64,000 nucleotides of DNA, from NCBI RefSeq assembly GCF_014084125.1, contig NZ_CP048405.1, forward strand, positions 558,001 to 622,000, written 5' to 3'. Shown here in pieces: positions 27,327 through 34,926 of the stretch. How positions within the stretch are numbered: position 1 is the first letter of the stretch; each line of letters begins with the position of its first letter. The position numbers were made by a program, and so were the translations under genes. The stretch is from Streptacidiphilus sp. PB12-B1b (GTDB lineage Bacteria > Actinomycetota > Actinomycetes > Streptomycetales > Streptomycetaceae). Under the pieces are notes generated by a model. It had not been told where the DNA came from. It did no database searches and worked only from the letters and a program-made list of their open reading frames with translations.

Positions 27327-27362
27327 GCTGTGGGCGGCCACCAGTTGGTGGTCGCCCACAGC
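27327..27362. terminator. Hairpin between convergent relaxase and NUDIX genes
   Basis: A 17-bp stem with one G-T pair (27327-27343 with 27346-27362, 2-base loop) lies between the two stop codons and can act in both directions. Confidence 0.7.
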
Positions 27363-27369
27363 TGTTCAC

Positions 27370-27780
27370 TCAGTCATTGAGCGCGATATCCAGGTATGCC
27401 TGTAGGGGCTCGAAGATCCCGTACGGGACGTATGCGGGGATCTCTGCAAGCGCCACCCACGCCAGTGCGTCCAGTTCTCGTGGGTCACCGACGGCAGCGG
27501 TGCCGCTGACGATCTCGCAGGCCATGTACGACATCCATCGGCCAGTCTCTGGGTGGACGCGCTCGCCGAGGACCTTGATGGCGGCCACGTTCAGCCCCGT
27601 CTCCTCGGCGGTCTCGCGGACAGCTGCTTGCTCGGGAGACTCGCCGGGCTCGATCTTGCCCGCCGGGAACTGCCACACAAGCTGGCCCTCGCTGACCCGG
27701 CGCCGGACCATCAGCACCCGACCCTCTCGGATCACGATCGCGGCAGCGACACCTGGCGGCCCGTCTGAGGGCGGGAGCAT
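27370..27780 (-). CDS. NUDIX hydrolase
   Basis: A 136-residue NUDIX protein with a full catalytic box GKIEPGESPEQAAVRETAEETGL near residues 41-63 (GX5EX7REUXEEXGU). It should hydrolyse a nucleoside diphosphate linked to another group; the substrate cannot be read. It follows the flavoprotein gene by four bases, in one operon with the XRE regulator gene. Confidence 0.9.
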   Translation of the reverse strand: MLPPSDGPPGVAAAIVIREGRVLMVRRRVSEGQLVWQFPAGKIEPGESPEQAAVRETAEETGLNVAAIKVLGERVHPETGRWMSYMACEIVSGTAAVGDPRELDALAWVALAEIPAYVPYGIFEPLQAYLDIALND

Positions 27781-27783
27781 CGG

Positions 27784-28335
27784 CTAATCCCTCTCCGACG
27801 CTGAGGCCGCCACGGGGCGGAGCAGGTCGAGGACGTGGGTCCAGTTGTACTTGTCGCGGCCCCCGCCGGCCTTGGGCCTGTGCGGGACGTAGTCACCGAT
27901 CAGGACGCCCATCGACCGGAGCCGGGCCAGGCTCTCCCCGTACGCGGGGTGGGCAGCTTGGGCGGAGTTGACGTAGGGCTGGACGGCCACCGGGATGCCG
28001 AGGCCGTACGCCTCGCAGAGGATGCCGAGCGCGAGGGTGTCGGAGATGCCGGCAGCCCACTTGTTGATGGTGTTGAAGGTGGCCGGCGCGACGGCGATCG
28101 CGTCGGCCGGGGGCAGCGGCTGGGGGATACTCGGCGTGCGCCAGGCGGAGCGGATCGGGTAGCCGGTCTGGGCTTCGACGGCCTCCTGGTCTATGAAGCC
28201 GAGTCCGTTCGGGGTCGCGATCACGCCGACTCCCCAGCCCTCGGCCTGGGCAGCGGTGATCAACTCGCCCACTCCGTCGGCGATGCCCGACGCGCAGACG
28301 ACGACGTAGAGGAACGGCTCGCGGTGCTCGGTCAA
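27784..28335 (-). CDS. Flavoprotein of the phosphopantothenoylcysteine decarboxylase-like family
   Basis: A 183-residue protein with the HFCD flavoprotein pattern: FLYVVVCASGIADGVGELITAAQAEGW at the N-terminus, PADAIAVAPATFNTINKWAAGISDTLALG near 90 (the conserved APAT..N motif for FMN) and GIPVAVQPYVN. Starts at a TTG inside the stop codon of the XRE gene (TTGA), so coupled to it. Oxidative decarboxylation of a Cys-like or thiol group is the family chemistry; the substrate here is unknown. Confidence 0.82.
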   Translation of the reverse strand: MTEHREPFLYVVVCASGIADGVGELITAAQAEGWGVGVIATPNGLGFIDQEAVEAQTGYPIRSAWRTPSIPQPLPPADAIAVAPATFNTINKWAAGISDTLALGILCEAYGLGIPVAVQPYVNSAQAAHPAYGESLARLRSMGVLIGDYVPHRPKAGGGRDKYNWTHVLDLLRPVAASASERD

Positions 28336-29606
28336 ACCTGGACTCCCAACTCCTGGCAGAAACGGCGAAGCTCCGGGACGGCGCCGCGCCGGTCGCGAGC
28401 GGCCATGTCACCGGCCAGCTCGAGCACGCTGGGCCGCCGGCGGATGTCCTCCGAGGCACAGCTCTCCGCGATCCTGAGCGCTTTGTATCCCTCCGCCAGT
28501 CTGCCCTGCTGGCTGTAGGCCCGTGCAGCCTCCACCCACAGTGCTGCCCGGCGCTCGGGGACCGGGATGCGCCTGCGCATCAGGGGCTGGGCGGCTTCCA
28601 GCGCCGTTCCCGCGTCGCCGAGGACGACCGAGGCGCTCACCGAGTGGAGCGCGACGTTGGTCGGACTGAAGTTCGCCCATGCTTCGGGGCCGTCGAGGTC
28701 GACGTAGCGGGCGACCTCCTGAGCCTCGGCGAGGAACTCGGCGGTGGTGGCACGGTCGCCGCCTGCGCTTGCCGCCGTGACGCCGCGAAGGAGCATGAGC
28801 CCCAGCGCGGCGAGGTACTCGGGCGCGCGCCGGTCGTAGCTACCGGAGAGCTGGTCGGCGGTGTGCCGGATGAGGGTGACGGCTGGCGCGGTGTGCCGGT
28901 CGCGCGCGAGGACGTGCGCCTGGACGCGGACGCTGGAGGCCATCACCACGGGGTCGGCGCTCCGCTCGGCCTCGGCCATGGCACGGCCGACCGCGAGCCA
29001 GGCGTTGCCGTGGTCGCCGAGCTTGAGTAACAGGCTCACCGCGGTCTGGTACGCCGTCGCGAGGAGCCCGGACAGAGCTTGATCGCCGCCGCGGGCGGCG
29101 TCCTGGGCCTGGCGAAGGTCGGCGATCAGCGACGGCAATGCGCCTTCGAGCTCGGCGTACCGGCAGGTGTAGAAGAGCCTCCGCGCCTGGGAGAGCCGGG
29201 ATGCGAGTGCCGCCACGGGTTGTGGTGCGTGCTCAGTTGGAACGGGTCCGGGCAGCAGTGCCTGGACCAGCTCTATCCCCACGCGAGGAGTAGGTGTCGG
29301 GGCCGCGAGCGCGACGACGCTCGCGGCCAAGAAGTTGCGACGGTGCATGTCGTCCGTCCTGCTGTCCGCACTGGTATGGGAGGACAGGCCGAGGCTTCCC
29401 AGCGGGATGTCGAGCACAGCTGCGACAGCGCGCAGGACGTCGATGTCCTGCGTTCCCTTGCCGCTCTCCAACCGGCTGATCTTCGACTGGTGGTAGCCCA
29501 GTTCGGTGGCCACGTCCGCCTGAGACCGGCCGCTCAACACTCGTGCGCGGCGGATCACCTCTCCGATCCCACCCGCAGCGGAGTGTCCTTTGGCCGTCCG
29601 CGACAT
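28332..29606 (-). CDS. XRE-family regulator with TPR-like C-terminal domain
   Basis: A 424-residue protein. An HTH occupies residues 15-70 (IGEVIRRARVLSGRSQADVATELGYHQSKISRLESGKGTQDID). The rest is a series of helical pairs of TPR type, a common Streptomyces layout in which the repeat domain may bind a peptide or partner. The ATG at 29606 is chosen because AGGAG precedes it; the frame is open further upstream. It faces the kinase-nucleotidyltransferase operon across a 253-bp gap and probably controls both directions. Confidence 0.82.
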   Translation of the reverse strand: MSRTAKGHSAAGGIGEVIRRARVLSGRSQADVATELGYHQSKISRLESGKGTQDIDVLRAVAAVLDIPLGSLGLSSHTSADSRTDDMHRRNFLAASVVALAAPTPTPRVGIELVQALLPGPVPTEHAPQPVAALASRLSQARRLFYTCRYAELEGALPSLIADLRQAQDAARGGDQALSGLLATAYQTAVSLLLKLGDHGNAWLAVGRAMAEAERSADPVVMASSVRVQAHVLARDRHTAPAVTLIRHTADQLSGSYDRRAPEYLAALGLMLLRGVTAASAGGDRATTAEFLAEAQEVARYVDLDGPEAWANFSPTNVALHSVSASVVLGDAGTALEAAQPLMRRRIPVPERRAALWVEAARAYSQQGRLAEGYKALRIAESCASEDIRRRPSVLELAGDMAARDRRGAVPELRRFCQELGVQV

Positions 29607-29859
29607 GGCTTCTCCTGCCAATGCTGATCCTGCCCTGGCGAGCCGAGCGTAGCCGCACCAGGACAACCCGTCATGCACGATCTGCATGGATCATGCACGC
29701 GGAGCCCATGCCCTAACCGTGGTGCATCGAGATGGAGTTGTCTGGTCGTCAGCAGCTCGACCACCCTCGCAGCTTGCGGTTCCCCGCTCCCGCATGACCG
29801 AGGCCCATCTGCGGTCTCTCGCATGCGCGGCTTCACCCAGTGACTAAGGAGAAGCGCCG

Positions 29860-30138
29860 ATGACCCTCCGCTCGGACGCACAGAGGGGCGACACTGCGCA
29901 CCAGCGGGACGCAGTGGCCGTTCCTTTCGCTTCGGAAGACGGCCGGGCGTCGAACGCAAGCGCGAGCCACTCAGACCGTGCTGCCGCCCGTCGCGAGCGC
30001 CTCGCCACCGCCGGCACCCACGCCCGAGAGGTCCTCGACCGCCACCAGTTCGAGGACGGCCGGTGCAGCGACGGCTGCGGCCCCTGGCCGTGCAACAGCG
30101 TCGTCAATGCTGTCCAAGCCTGCGACGGTCACCGGTGA
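29860..30138 (+). CDS. Small Cys-containing hypothetical protein
   Basis: A 92-residue protein starting at an ATG with GGAG upstream. It is hydrophilic, Ala/Arg-rich, and ends with a Cys cluster (DGRCSDGCGPWPCNSV) that could bind metal. Its stop overlaps the GTG of the ATPase gene (GTGA). Similar short Cys-tailed proteins precede ATP-binding proteins in other actinomycete elements, from memory. No function known. Confidence 0.6.
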   Translation: MTLRSDAQRGDTAHQRDAVAVPFASEDGRASNASASHSDRAAARRERLATAGTHAREVLDRHQFEDGRCSDGCGPWPCNSVVNAVQACDGHR

Positions 30139-30845
30139 CCGCCTTCACCCACGCTCGGCGTATTTCGTTCATCGGCACCAGGCGTGACCACGTCCCACCA
30201 GCCCGAGAAGCCGTCGTCCGAGTCGCCCGCTCGTGGGGGATCGACCCGACTTCGCTTGGCGACATCGCTCTGGTCGCCGACGAGCTGCTCGCCAACGCGG
30301 TCATCCACGCGCCGGGGAGACTGCTCGCCGGCATTTATCTGTCACCGGACGGGGACCGGGTGGTGATCGAGGTGTACGACCCTTCGCGCCGGATGCCCAC
30401 CGGCGCCGCGAACTTCGGCAACGACGAACTGACCACCGGTCGAGGCATGCTGCTGATCGAGGGCCTGTCGGAGACCTGGGGCGCGGAACCGACGACCCAT
30501 GGCAAGAAGGTCTGGGCCGAACTGGCGGTGCCCGCTGTCGCGGTACCCGAGCACCCTCGCTCGGCCCGCCGGGCGGCACTCATCGCCAGCCTCGTCCGCA
30601 CCGACCGTCCCAGGCCCCGTCCCCACACGCCCACCTGGCCAAGCGCCCGCGCGTACAAATGGTTCTCGCAGCACCGCTCGCCGCGCGCCTACCGACTCCG
30701 CCCGTGCTGGTCCAGGCGCACCGGCCGGGCGGTGACGGGGGCCGGTCGCTCTTTCCCCCGGGAGCGGCCGGCCCCACCCCGTCCGACTCGCGCGGAGCAG
30801 CCGTGCTCCACCCGAACTCTGCTCTACGGAAGGATGGATGGATGA
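30135..30845 (+). CDS. GHKL (RsbW-like) ATP-binding protein
   Basis: A 236-residue protein whose first 145 residues form a HATPase_c fold like anti-sigma kinases. The N-box is VADELLANAVIHA near residue 45, the G1-like region VIEVYDPS, and G2 GRGMLLIEGLSETWG near 100. In Streptomyces such stand-alone ATPases act as protein kinases or switches with XRE partners. The C-terminal 80 residues are Arg/Pro-rich and of no known fold. Coupled at both ends by four-base overlaps. Confidence 0.8.
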   Translation: MTAFTHARRISFIGTRRDHVPPAREAVVRVARSWGIDPTSLGDIALVADELLANAVIHAPGRLLAGIYLSPDGDRVVIEVYDPSRRMPTGAANFGNDELTTGRGMLLIEGLSETWGAEPTTHGKKVWAELAVPAVAVPEHPRSARRAALIASLVRTDRPRPRPHTPTWPSARAYKWFSQHRSPRAYRLRPCWSRRTGRAVTGAGRSFPRERPAPPRPTRAEQPCSTRTLLYGRMDG

Positions 30846-31744
30846 GTGACTGGGAGTTCGTGAAGGACAGAACGGCCACGCAGGGCGCGGTGTGGAGGTC
30901 CGCCGACGGCCTGCTCTACAAGCGGACTGGCGGTGAGGATCTGCGGGTTGAGACCGAGTTCCAGCAGCTGGCCGCCGGCCTTGGTTACCCGGTGCCGGAG
31001 ATCGTCGACAGCGGCTCTGAGAACGAGAGCTACTTCGTCATCGAGCGCGCCATCGGCGACAGCTCGCTGCACGAGGAGGCGCTGGCCGACGCCAGGCAGG
31101 ACGGTCAGGTTAGCTACCAGGTGATCAGCACGGCAGCGGCCGTCGCATCGAAGCTCATGCAGGCCCAGGCGAGGCACCCCCTCCCGGTTACGCCGTGGTT
31201 CGAGAAGGCGGCCTTCGCGGCAGAGGTCTTCGAGGAGAACCCGGACCTCGACACCCCGCGCGTCCACGAAGCGGTCAAGCACGCCCTCGACCGGCTGGCC
31301 CAGCTCCCGATGGTGCACGGACATCTCGACTACGGCCTACCCAACGTCCTCCAGGCCGGCGTCATCGACTGGCAGCACCACGGACCGGTCCCGCTCGGCT
31401 ACGACGTCTACCCCGCGCTCGACATCGTGGCCTTCAAGGGCGGAGGCAAGGGCTACAGCATCACCCCGGAACAGCGCGCCGCCTACACCGGCGCACTCGA
31501 CGAGACCACCGCATCCCTGATCGGGCAGCGGGTGAGCGAGCACCTGGGCGACTTCCTGCTCGTCAAGTGCTTCTTCTTTCTCGCCCTCATGCGGCCCGCC
31601 GACCCCACACGGCACGACAAGCACATCAAGTGGCAGTACCGCCGCACCCTCTTCACGATGGGACTTGATCAGTATGAGTCGTCCAACACGATCGACACCG
31701 GCACCTTCCCCACTCTGGAACGGTTCACCGCTGAACACCGGTAG
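30842..31744 (+). CDS. APH-like phosphotransferase
   Basis: A 300-residue kinase-fold protein of the aminoglycoside/choline phosphotransferase superfamily. The Lys-bearing strand is DGLLYKRTGG. The catalytic loop MVHGHLDYGLPNVL near residue 155 has His in place of the usual Asp after HG, with Asp two residues on. The metal-binding loop is GVIDWQHHGP near 175. The His/Asp arrangement is close to HGDxxxxN but shifted, so activity should be tested. It starts inside the ATPase stop codon (ATGA). Substrate unknown; as second enzyme of the operon it probably activates a small molecule by phosphorylation rather than giving drug resistance. Confidence 0.75.
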   Translation: MSDWEFVKDRTATQGAVWRSADGLLYKRTGGEDLRVETEFQQLAAGLGYPVPEIVDSGSENESYFVIERAIGDSSLHEEALADARQDGQVSYQVISTAAAVASKLMQAQARHPLPVTPWFEKAAFAAEVFEENPDLDTPRVHEAVKHALDRLAQLPMVHGHLDYGLPNVLQAGVIDWQHHGPVPLGYDVYPALDIVAFKGGGKGYSITPEQRAAYTGALDETTASLIGQRVSEHLGDFLLVKCFFFLALMRPADPTRHDKHIKWQYRRTLFTMGLDQYESSNTIDTGTFPTLERFTAEHR

Positions 31745-31778
31745 GCCGGTTCCCACCGTTCGCGACCGCGACTACCTG

Positions 31779-32774
31779 ATGGACCACCACGGAGTCGTCT
31801 TCAAGGTCATCGGCGACAGCCACCCCGGCAGCCACTACCTCGGCTACGTCAAGTACCACCCCGACGAGAAGGGCGACCGCCGGCTCTTCGACCGGACCTA
31901 CCGGCAGAACAGCGTCGTGTCGAAGTCCTTCGGCATCCTCGCCGGCAGGCCGGAGTGCTACGTCTACTCCGACACCCTCGGCTGCGTCATCACCGGCATC
32001 CCGCGCGAGGACGTGGCCGTCCACTACTCCTGCCGCCAGGCCCTCGCCGCCATCCACGAGGACCCCGGCGCGGTCGCCGACAACCCGGCAGGCAAGGACC
32101 TCCTGGCGATCACCGAGTGGCTCACCGCGAACGACGCCCAGGGCCTGACCGGCGTCACCGGCTCCTTCCTCGTCGGCTGCTTCAACGAGCGCTCCGACAT
32201 CGACCTCGTCTGCTACGGACCCGAGGGCTACCAGGCCGCACAGGAGCTCTTCCAGCAGACCGACCTGATCCGGCCGTACGACGGAGACGACCTCACCCGG
32301 CTGTACATCCGCCGGGCCAAGTACATGGAGGGCAGCTCGTTCGACGCCCTCATCAAGCAGGAACGCCGCAAGCTCCAGGGACTCACCGCCAACGCCGGCG
32401 CGCACATCAACTGCGAACCCATCCGCTCCGACCGCGACAAGACCTTCGCCCGGATCTCCTCCAAGGAGATCGGCGAGATCTCCCTTCTCGCGAAGATCAC
32501 CGACCACGCCGAGGGCCTCACCACCCCGGCCGTCTACGGGATCAAGGTCAAGACCATCCTCAGCTCGACCATCGACGAGGCCGACTCCTTCGCCCGCCGG
32601 ATCACCCACATGCGCTCGTACCTCGGCGCCTACACCGGCGCCTTCAGGTCCGGCGACACGGTGCACTTGTCCGGCAAGCTCGTCCACACCCAGGACGGCG
32701 AACACAGCGGGTTCGGCATCGAACTCACCCCCTGGACCGTCAGCGGCTCCTACGTCGCCAACCTCGCGGGATAG
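31779..32774 (+). CDS. Nucleotidyltransferase-domain protein
   Basis: About 331 residues. The polymerase-beta type active site is visible in GVTGSFLVGCFNERSDIDLVCYG near residues 125-147 (GS near an acidic DxD). The N-terminus opens HHGVVFKVIGDSHPGSHYLGYVKYHPD, and a CVITGIPREDVAVHYS stretch follows. The ATG at 31779 is the only standard start downstream of the previous gene, but the frame upstream (VRDRDYL) looks conserved and a CTG near 31729 is possible. It could add a nucleotide to the product of the adjacent kinase. No closer family name can be given. Confidence 0.7.
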   Translation: MDHHGVVFKVIGDSHPGSHYLGYVKYHPDEKGDRRLFDRTYRQNSVVSKSFGILAGRPECYVYSDTLGCVITGIPREDVAVHYSCRQALAAIHEDPGAVADNPAGKDLLAITEWLTANDAQGLTGVTGSFLVGCFNERSDIDLVCYGPEGYQAAQELFQQTDLIRPYDGDDLTRLYIRRAKYMEGSSFDALIKQERRKLQGLTANAGAHINCEPIRSDRDKTFARISSKEIGEISLLAKITDHAEGLTTPAVYGIKVKTILSSTIDEADSFARRITHMRSYLGAYTGAFRSGDTVHLSGKLVHTQDGEHSGFGIELTPWTVSGSYVANLAG

Positions 32775-32784
32775 GAGCCTCGTC

Positions 32785-33459
32785 TTGCCCCTGCTCGTCA
32801 TCCGACACGCCGAGTCCGTCGAGAACGCCGACAAGTACAACGGCTTCTACCAGGACCCCCGCCCCTACAGCGGCCCTGCCGCGCACGCTATCTCCCGCAC
32901 CATCGTCGGCCTGACCCCGCGCGGCTTCCTGCAGGCCCAGTGGCTCGCCGGTGTCCTGCCGGGGCTCGCCGGCCCCGACCCGCACGTCTACACCTCGACC
33001 TACCGCAGGGCGATCGACACCGCCGCGATCGCCCTGCCGGCCCTCCCCGATGGCTGGCCCCGGCAGACCGCGCTCCTGGACGAGCAGCACTACGGCGACG
33101 CCACCTACATGACCAAGCGCGAGCTCTACGACAGCTACCCCGCACTCGCCGAGGACCGCCGCCTGCGCAAGCACATCTGGACCGCGCCAGGCGGCGGCGA
33201 GTCACTCGCCGAGGGCGTCCTCAAACGGGCCACCGAGTTCGCCGCTCTCGCCCAGGCCGAACTCCAGGAATCGCGCACCGTCGTCGCCTTCACCCACCAG
33301 ACCGCCGCGGTGGCGCTGCAATCCCTGCTCGAATTTCGCAGCCTGCCCGAGATCCTCGCCGAGGAGCGGAAGGGCAAGATGCCCAACGCCGCGATCCTCC
33401 ACTACGAACTGCGAGACGGCCGGTTCACCCGGACGGGAACCACTACCCCGCCGATCTAG
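32785..33459 (+). CDS. Histidine phosphatase family protein
   Basis: A 224-residue member of the phosphoglycerate-mutase-like histidine phosphatases. The catalytic motif LLVIRHAESVEN lies at residues 3-14; the second set is STYRRAIDTA near 71, the acid PGGGESLAEG near 133, and the second His in VVAFTHQTAAV near 170. The start is a TTG with AGGAG seven bases upstream, and the gene lies 10 bp after the nucleotidyltransferase. It should remove a phosphate from a small molecule, perhaps an intermediate of this operon. Confidence 0.85.
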   Translation: MPLLVIRHAESVENADKYNGFYQDPRPYSGPAAHAISRTIVGLTPRGFLQAQWLAGVLPGLAGPDPHVYTSTYRRAIDTAAIALPALPDGWPRQTALLDEQHYGDATYMTKRELYDSYPALAEDRRLRKHIWTAPGGGESLAEGVLKRATEFAALAQAELQESRTVVAFTHQTAAVALQSLLEFRSLPEILAEERKGKMPNAAILHYELRDGRFTRTGTTTPPI

Positions 33460-33468
33460 GAGGAGCCC

Positions 33469-34674
33469 GTGCGACACCTGTTCCTCAACGGGCCCGTCCA
33501 GAACGGACCCTTCACCTTCGACGCCCGTCCCGGCAAGGCCGTGGGCATTCGCCTCGCCGCCGCTCTCAACGCCATCCTGGGCTTACCGCCCGCACCCCAC
33601 CTGTGGAACACCGTCACCCTCGCAGGAGACCTCCGCCATCGCCAGGCCGACGGCCCGAAGATCCCCCGCCAGCGCTTCGAGGCCGACCTGATTGCCGCCA
33701 AGTACACGTCCGGCCAGTCCCCGGTGGGCGGAATCCTGACCGACACCGACGCGGAGGTCACCAACCTCGCGCTGGCGATGATCGAGAACAACCTCCGCGC
33801 CGGCACCCTCACCATCAGCCGCGAGACCGTCCCCACCTGCCGGGCCTGCGGTCACATGACCGGCACCGGAAGCCACCCCTGCAACGCCTGCGGCAGCACC
33901 GACACCGAGGACCGCACGGGCCGCCACCTCGTCGCCGAACTCGCGAAGGACCGCCCCGTCCTGGACCGCTCGGACATCCACGCCAGCCACCGCCAGCAGC
34001 CCAAGCACCTCCAGCACACCGCCGCCAACGTCGCCCAGCGCCTGATCCTCTCCCGAACCCGTGACCACGGCATCGACCTCTCGCCCCTCGGCCTCAACGG
34101 CCTCGTCCTCGACCCACGCGTCGGTATCCACGCCACCGTCCTCGCCGCAGCGCGCCGACACGAAGCAGACACGGCCGTCATGACCATCACCGAGAACGCG
34201 GCCAACCACGTAGCCGCCCATGGCCAGCACTTCCGTGCGTACGACGGCATCCGCCTCCAGTACGCCCTCCATGGCCACCTCCCTTACGACCACACGGCCA
34301 GCTTGCAGCCACTGCATGAGGCGTACCGACCCACCCAGGAGGTCAAGGACGGCTTCGAAGCATGGTTCCTGCCGCTCTTGTCGCTGAGGAGTAAGGCCGT
34401 AACCCGACCGGATCAGCTGCCCGCGCTCTTCAAGCACTACATGCGGGCACACCTGGCCAAGCCTGTTGCACTCGACGAGGCCGCCTTCGAAGCCGTTCAG
34501 CGCTCGGTCTCCGCCGGTGACACGGAATGGATCACGAACAAGCAGGCGCTGGCCAACGTGATGGCTGCCTGCGGTATAGCACCGGCCGCTGCCGCGGAGA
34601 TCTGGCGATCGGCTCCGACCTGCCGGCTGTCTCGGCTTGAACGCCGTCCGGGGCGCCCCCTCCTGAACGCCTGA
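33469..34674 (+). CDS. Class I aminoacyl-tRNA-synthetase-like protein (MetRS-like), degenerate
   Basis: A 401-residue protein whose GTG follows AGGAGG. It carries a double CxxC zinc knuckle TCRACGHMTGTGSHPCNACG near residues 124-143, followed by SRTRDHGIDLSPLGLNGLVLDPRVG, which echoes the order knuckle then RDLxWGIPxP...VWFDAP of methionyl-tRNA synthetases. The HIGH and KMSKS signatures are not seen, so ATP-dependent aminoacylation is doubtful. It closes the operon, nine bases after the phosphatase. It may have been recruited to use or recognise an aminoacyl-tRNA or amino acid. The synthetase link is weak and rests on pattern memory only. Confidence 0.4.
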   Translation: MRHLFLNGPVQNGPFTFDARPGKAVGIRLAAALNAILGLPPAPHLWNTVTLAGDLRHRQADGPKIPRQRFEADLIAAKYTSGQSPVGGILTDTDAEVTNLALAMIENNLRAGTLTISRETVPTCRACGHMTGTGSHPCNACGSTDTEDRTGRHLVAELAKDRPVLDRSDIHASHRQQPKHLQHTAANVAQRLILSRTRDHGIDLSPLGLNGLVLDPRVGIHATVLAAARRHEADTAVMTITENAANHVAAHGQHFRAYDGIRLQYALHGHLPYDHTASLQPLHEAYRPTQEVKDGFEAWFLPLLSLRSKAVTRPDQLPALFKHYMRAHLAKPVALDEAAFEAVQRSVSAGDTEWITNKQALANVMAACGIAPAAAAEIWRSAPTCRLSRLERRPGRPLLNA

Positions 34675-34701
34675 TCAGGGGAGCGCCACCCAGGGTTGAC
34701 C

Positions 34702-34920
34702 ATGTACTACAGCGACCCGAGCGCGCCTCCGTCAACTGCCTCGTCGTTGACGAGCAGGGCAGGGTGATCAAGCTGCGTTCCCGTCCTGACGGAGGCGGCC
34801 CTGGCGCTTGTCGACTCGGAAGCTCTGCTTCCCTTTCCCGCTCTGTGGGAGGCAGCCGGTACGGTTGTCCTGGCGTGTGACCCGGGACCGCGGGTGGCTA
34901 GGCAAATGAAGGGCAAGTGA
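34702..34920 (+). pseudogene. Relic of a small gene with two frame changes
   Basis: An ATG at 34702 opens MYYSDPS; then protein-like text continues in the next frame (ASVNCLVVDEQGRVIKLRSRP) and, after about 34795, in the third (LALVDSEALLPFPALWEAAG, CDPGPRVARQMKGK) to a stop at 34920. The pieces read as one former protein of about 73 residues. It could be a broken NUDIX-like or helper gene. The methyltransferase gene starts seven bases later. Confidence 0.35.
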
Positions 34921-34926
34921 TCGCAG

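Noticed and set aside
25438-27369. A 643-codon minus-strand open frame over the relaxase
   Set aside because: Gly/Val/Ala-rich shadow; the relaxase with its HxDxHxH motif is on the other strand.
30842-31744. Aminoglycoside resistance gene
   Set aside because: Kinase fold only; the catalytic loop differs, and it lies inside a multi-enzyme operon of unknown role.
27370-34674. A known antibiotic biosynthetic gene cluster
   Set aside because: No polyketide synthase, peptide synthetase, precursor peptide or resistance exporter is recognisable.
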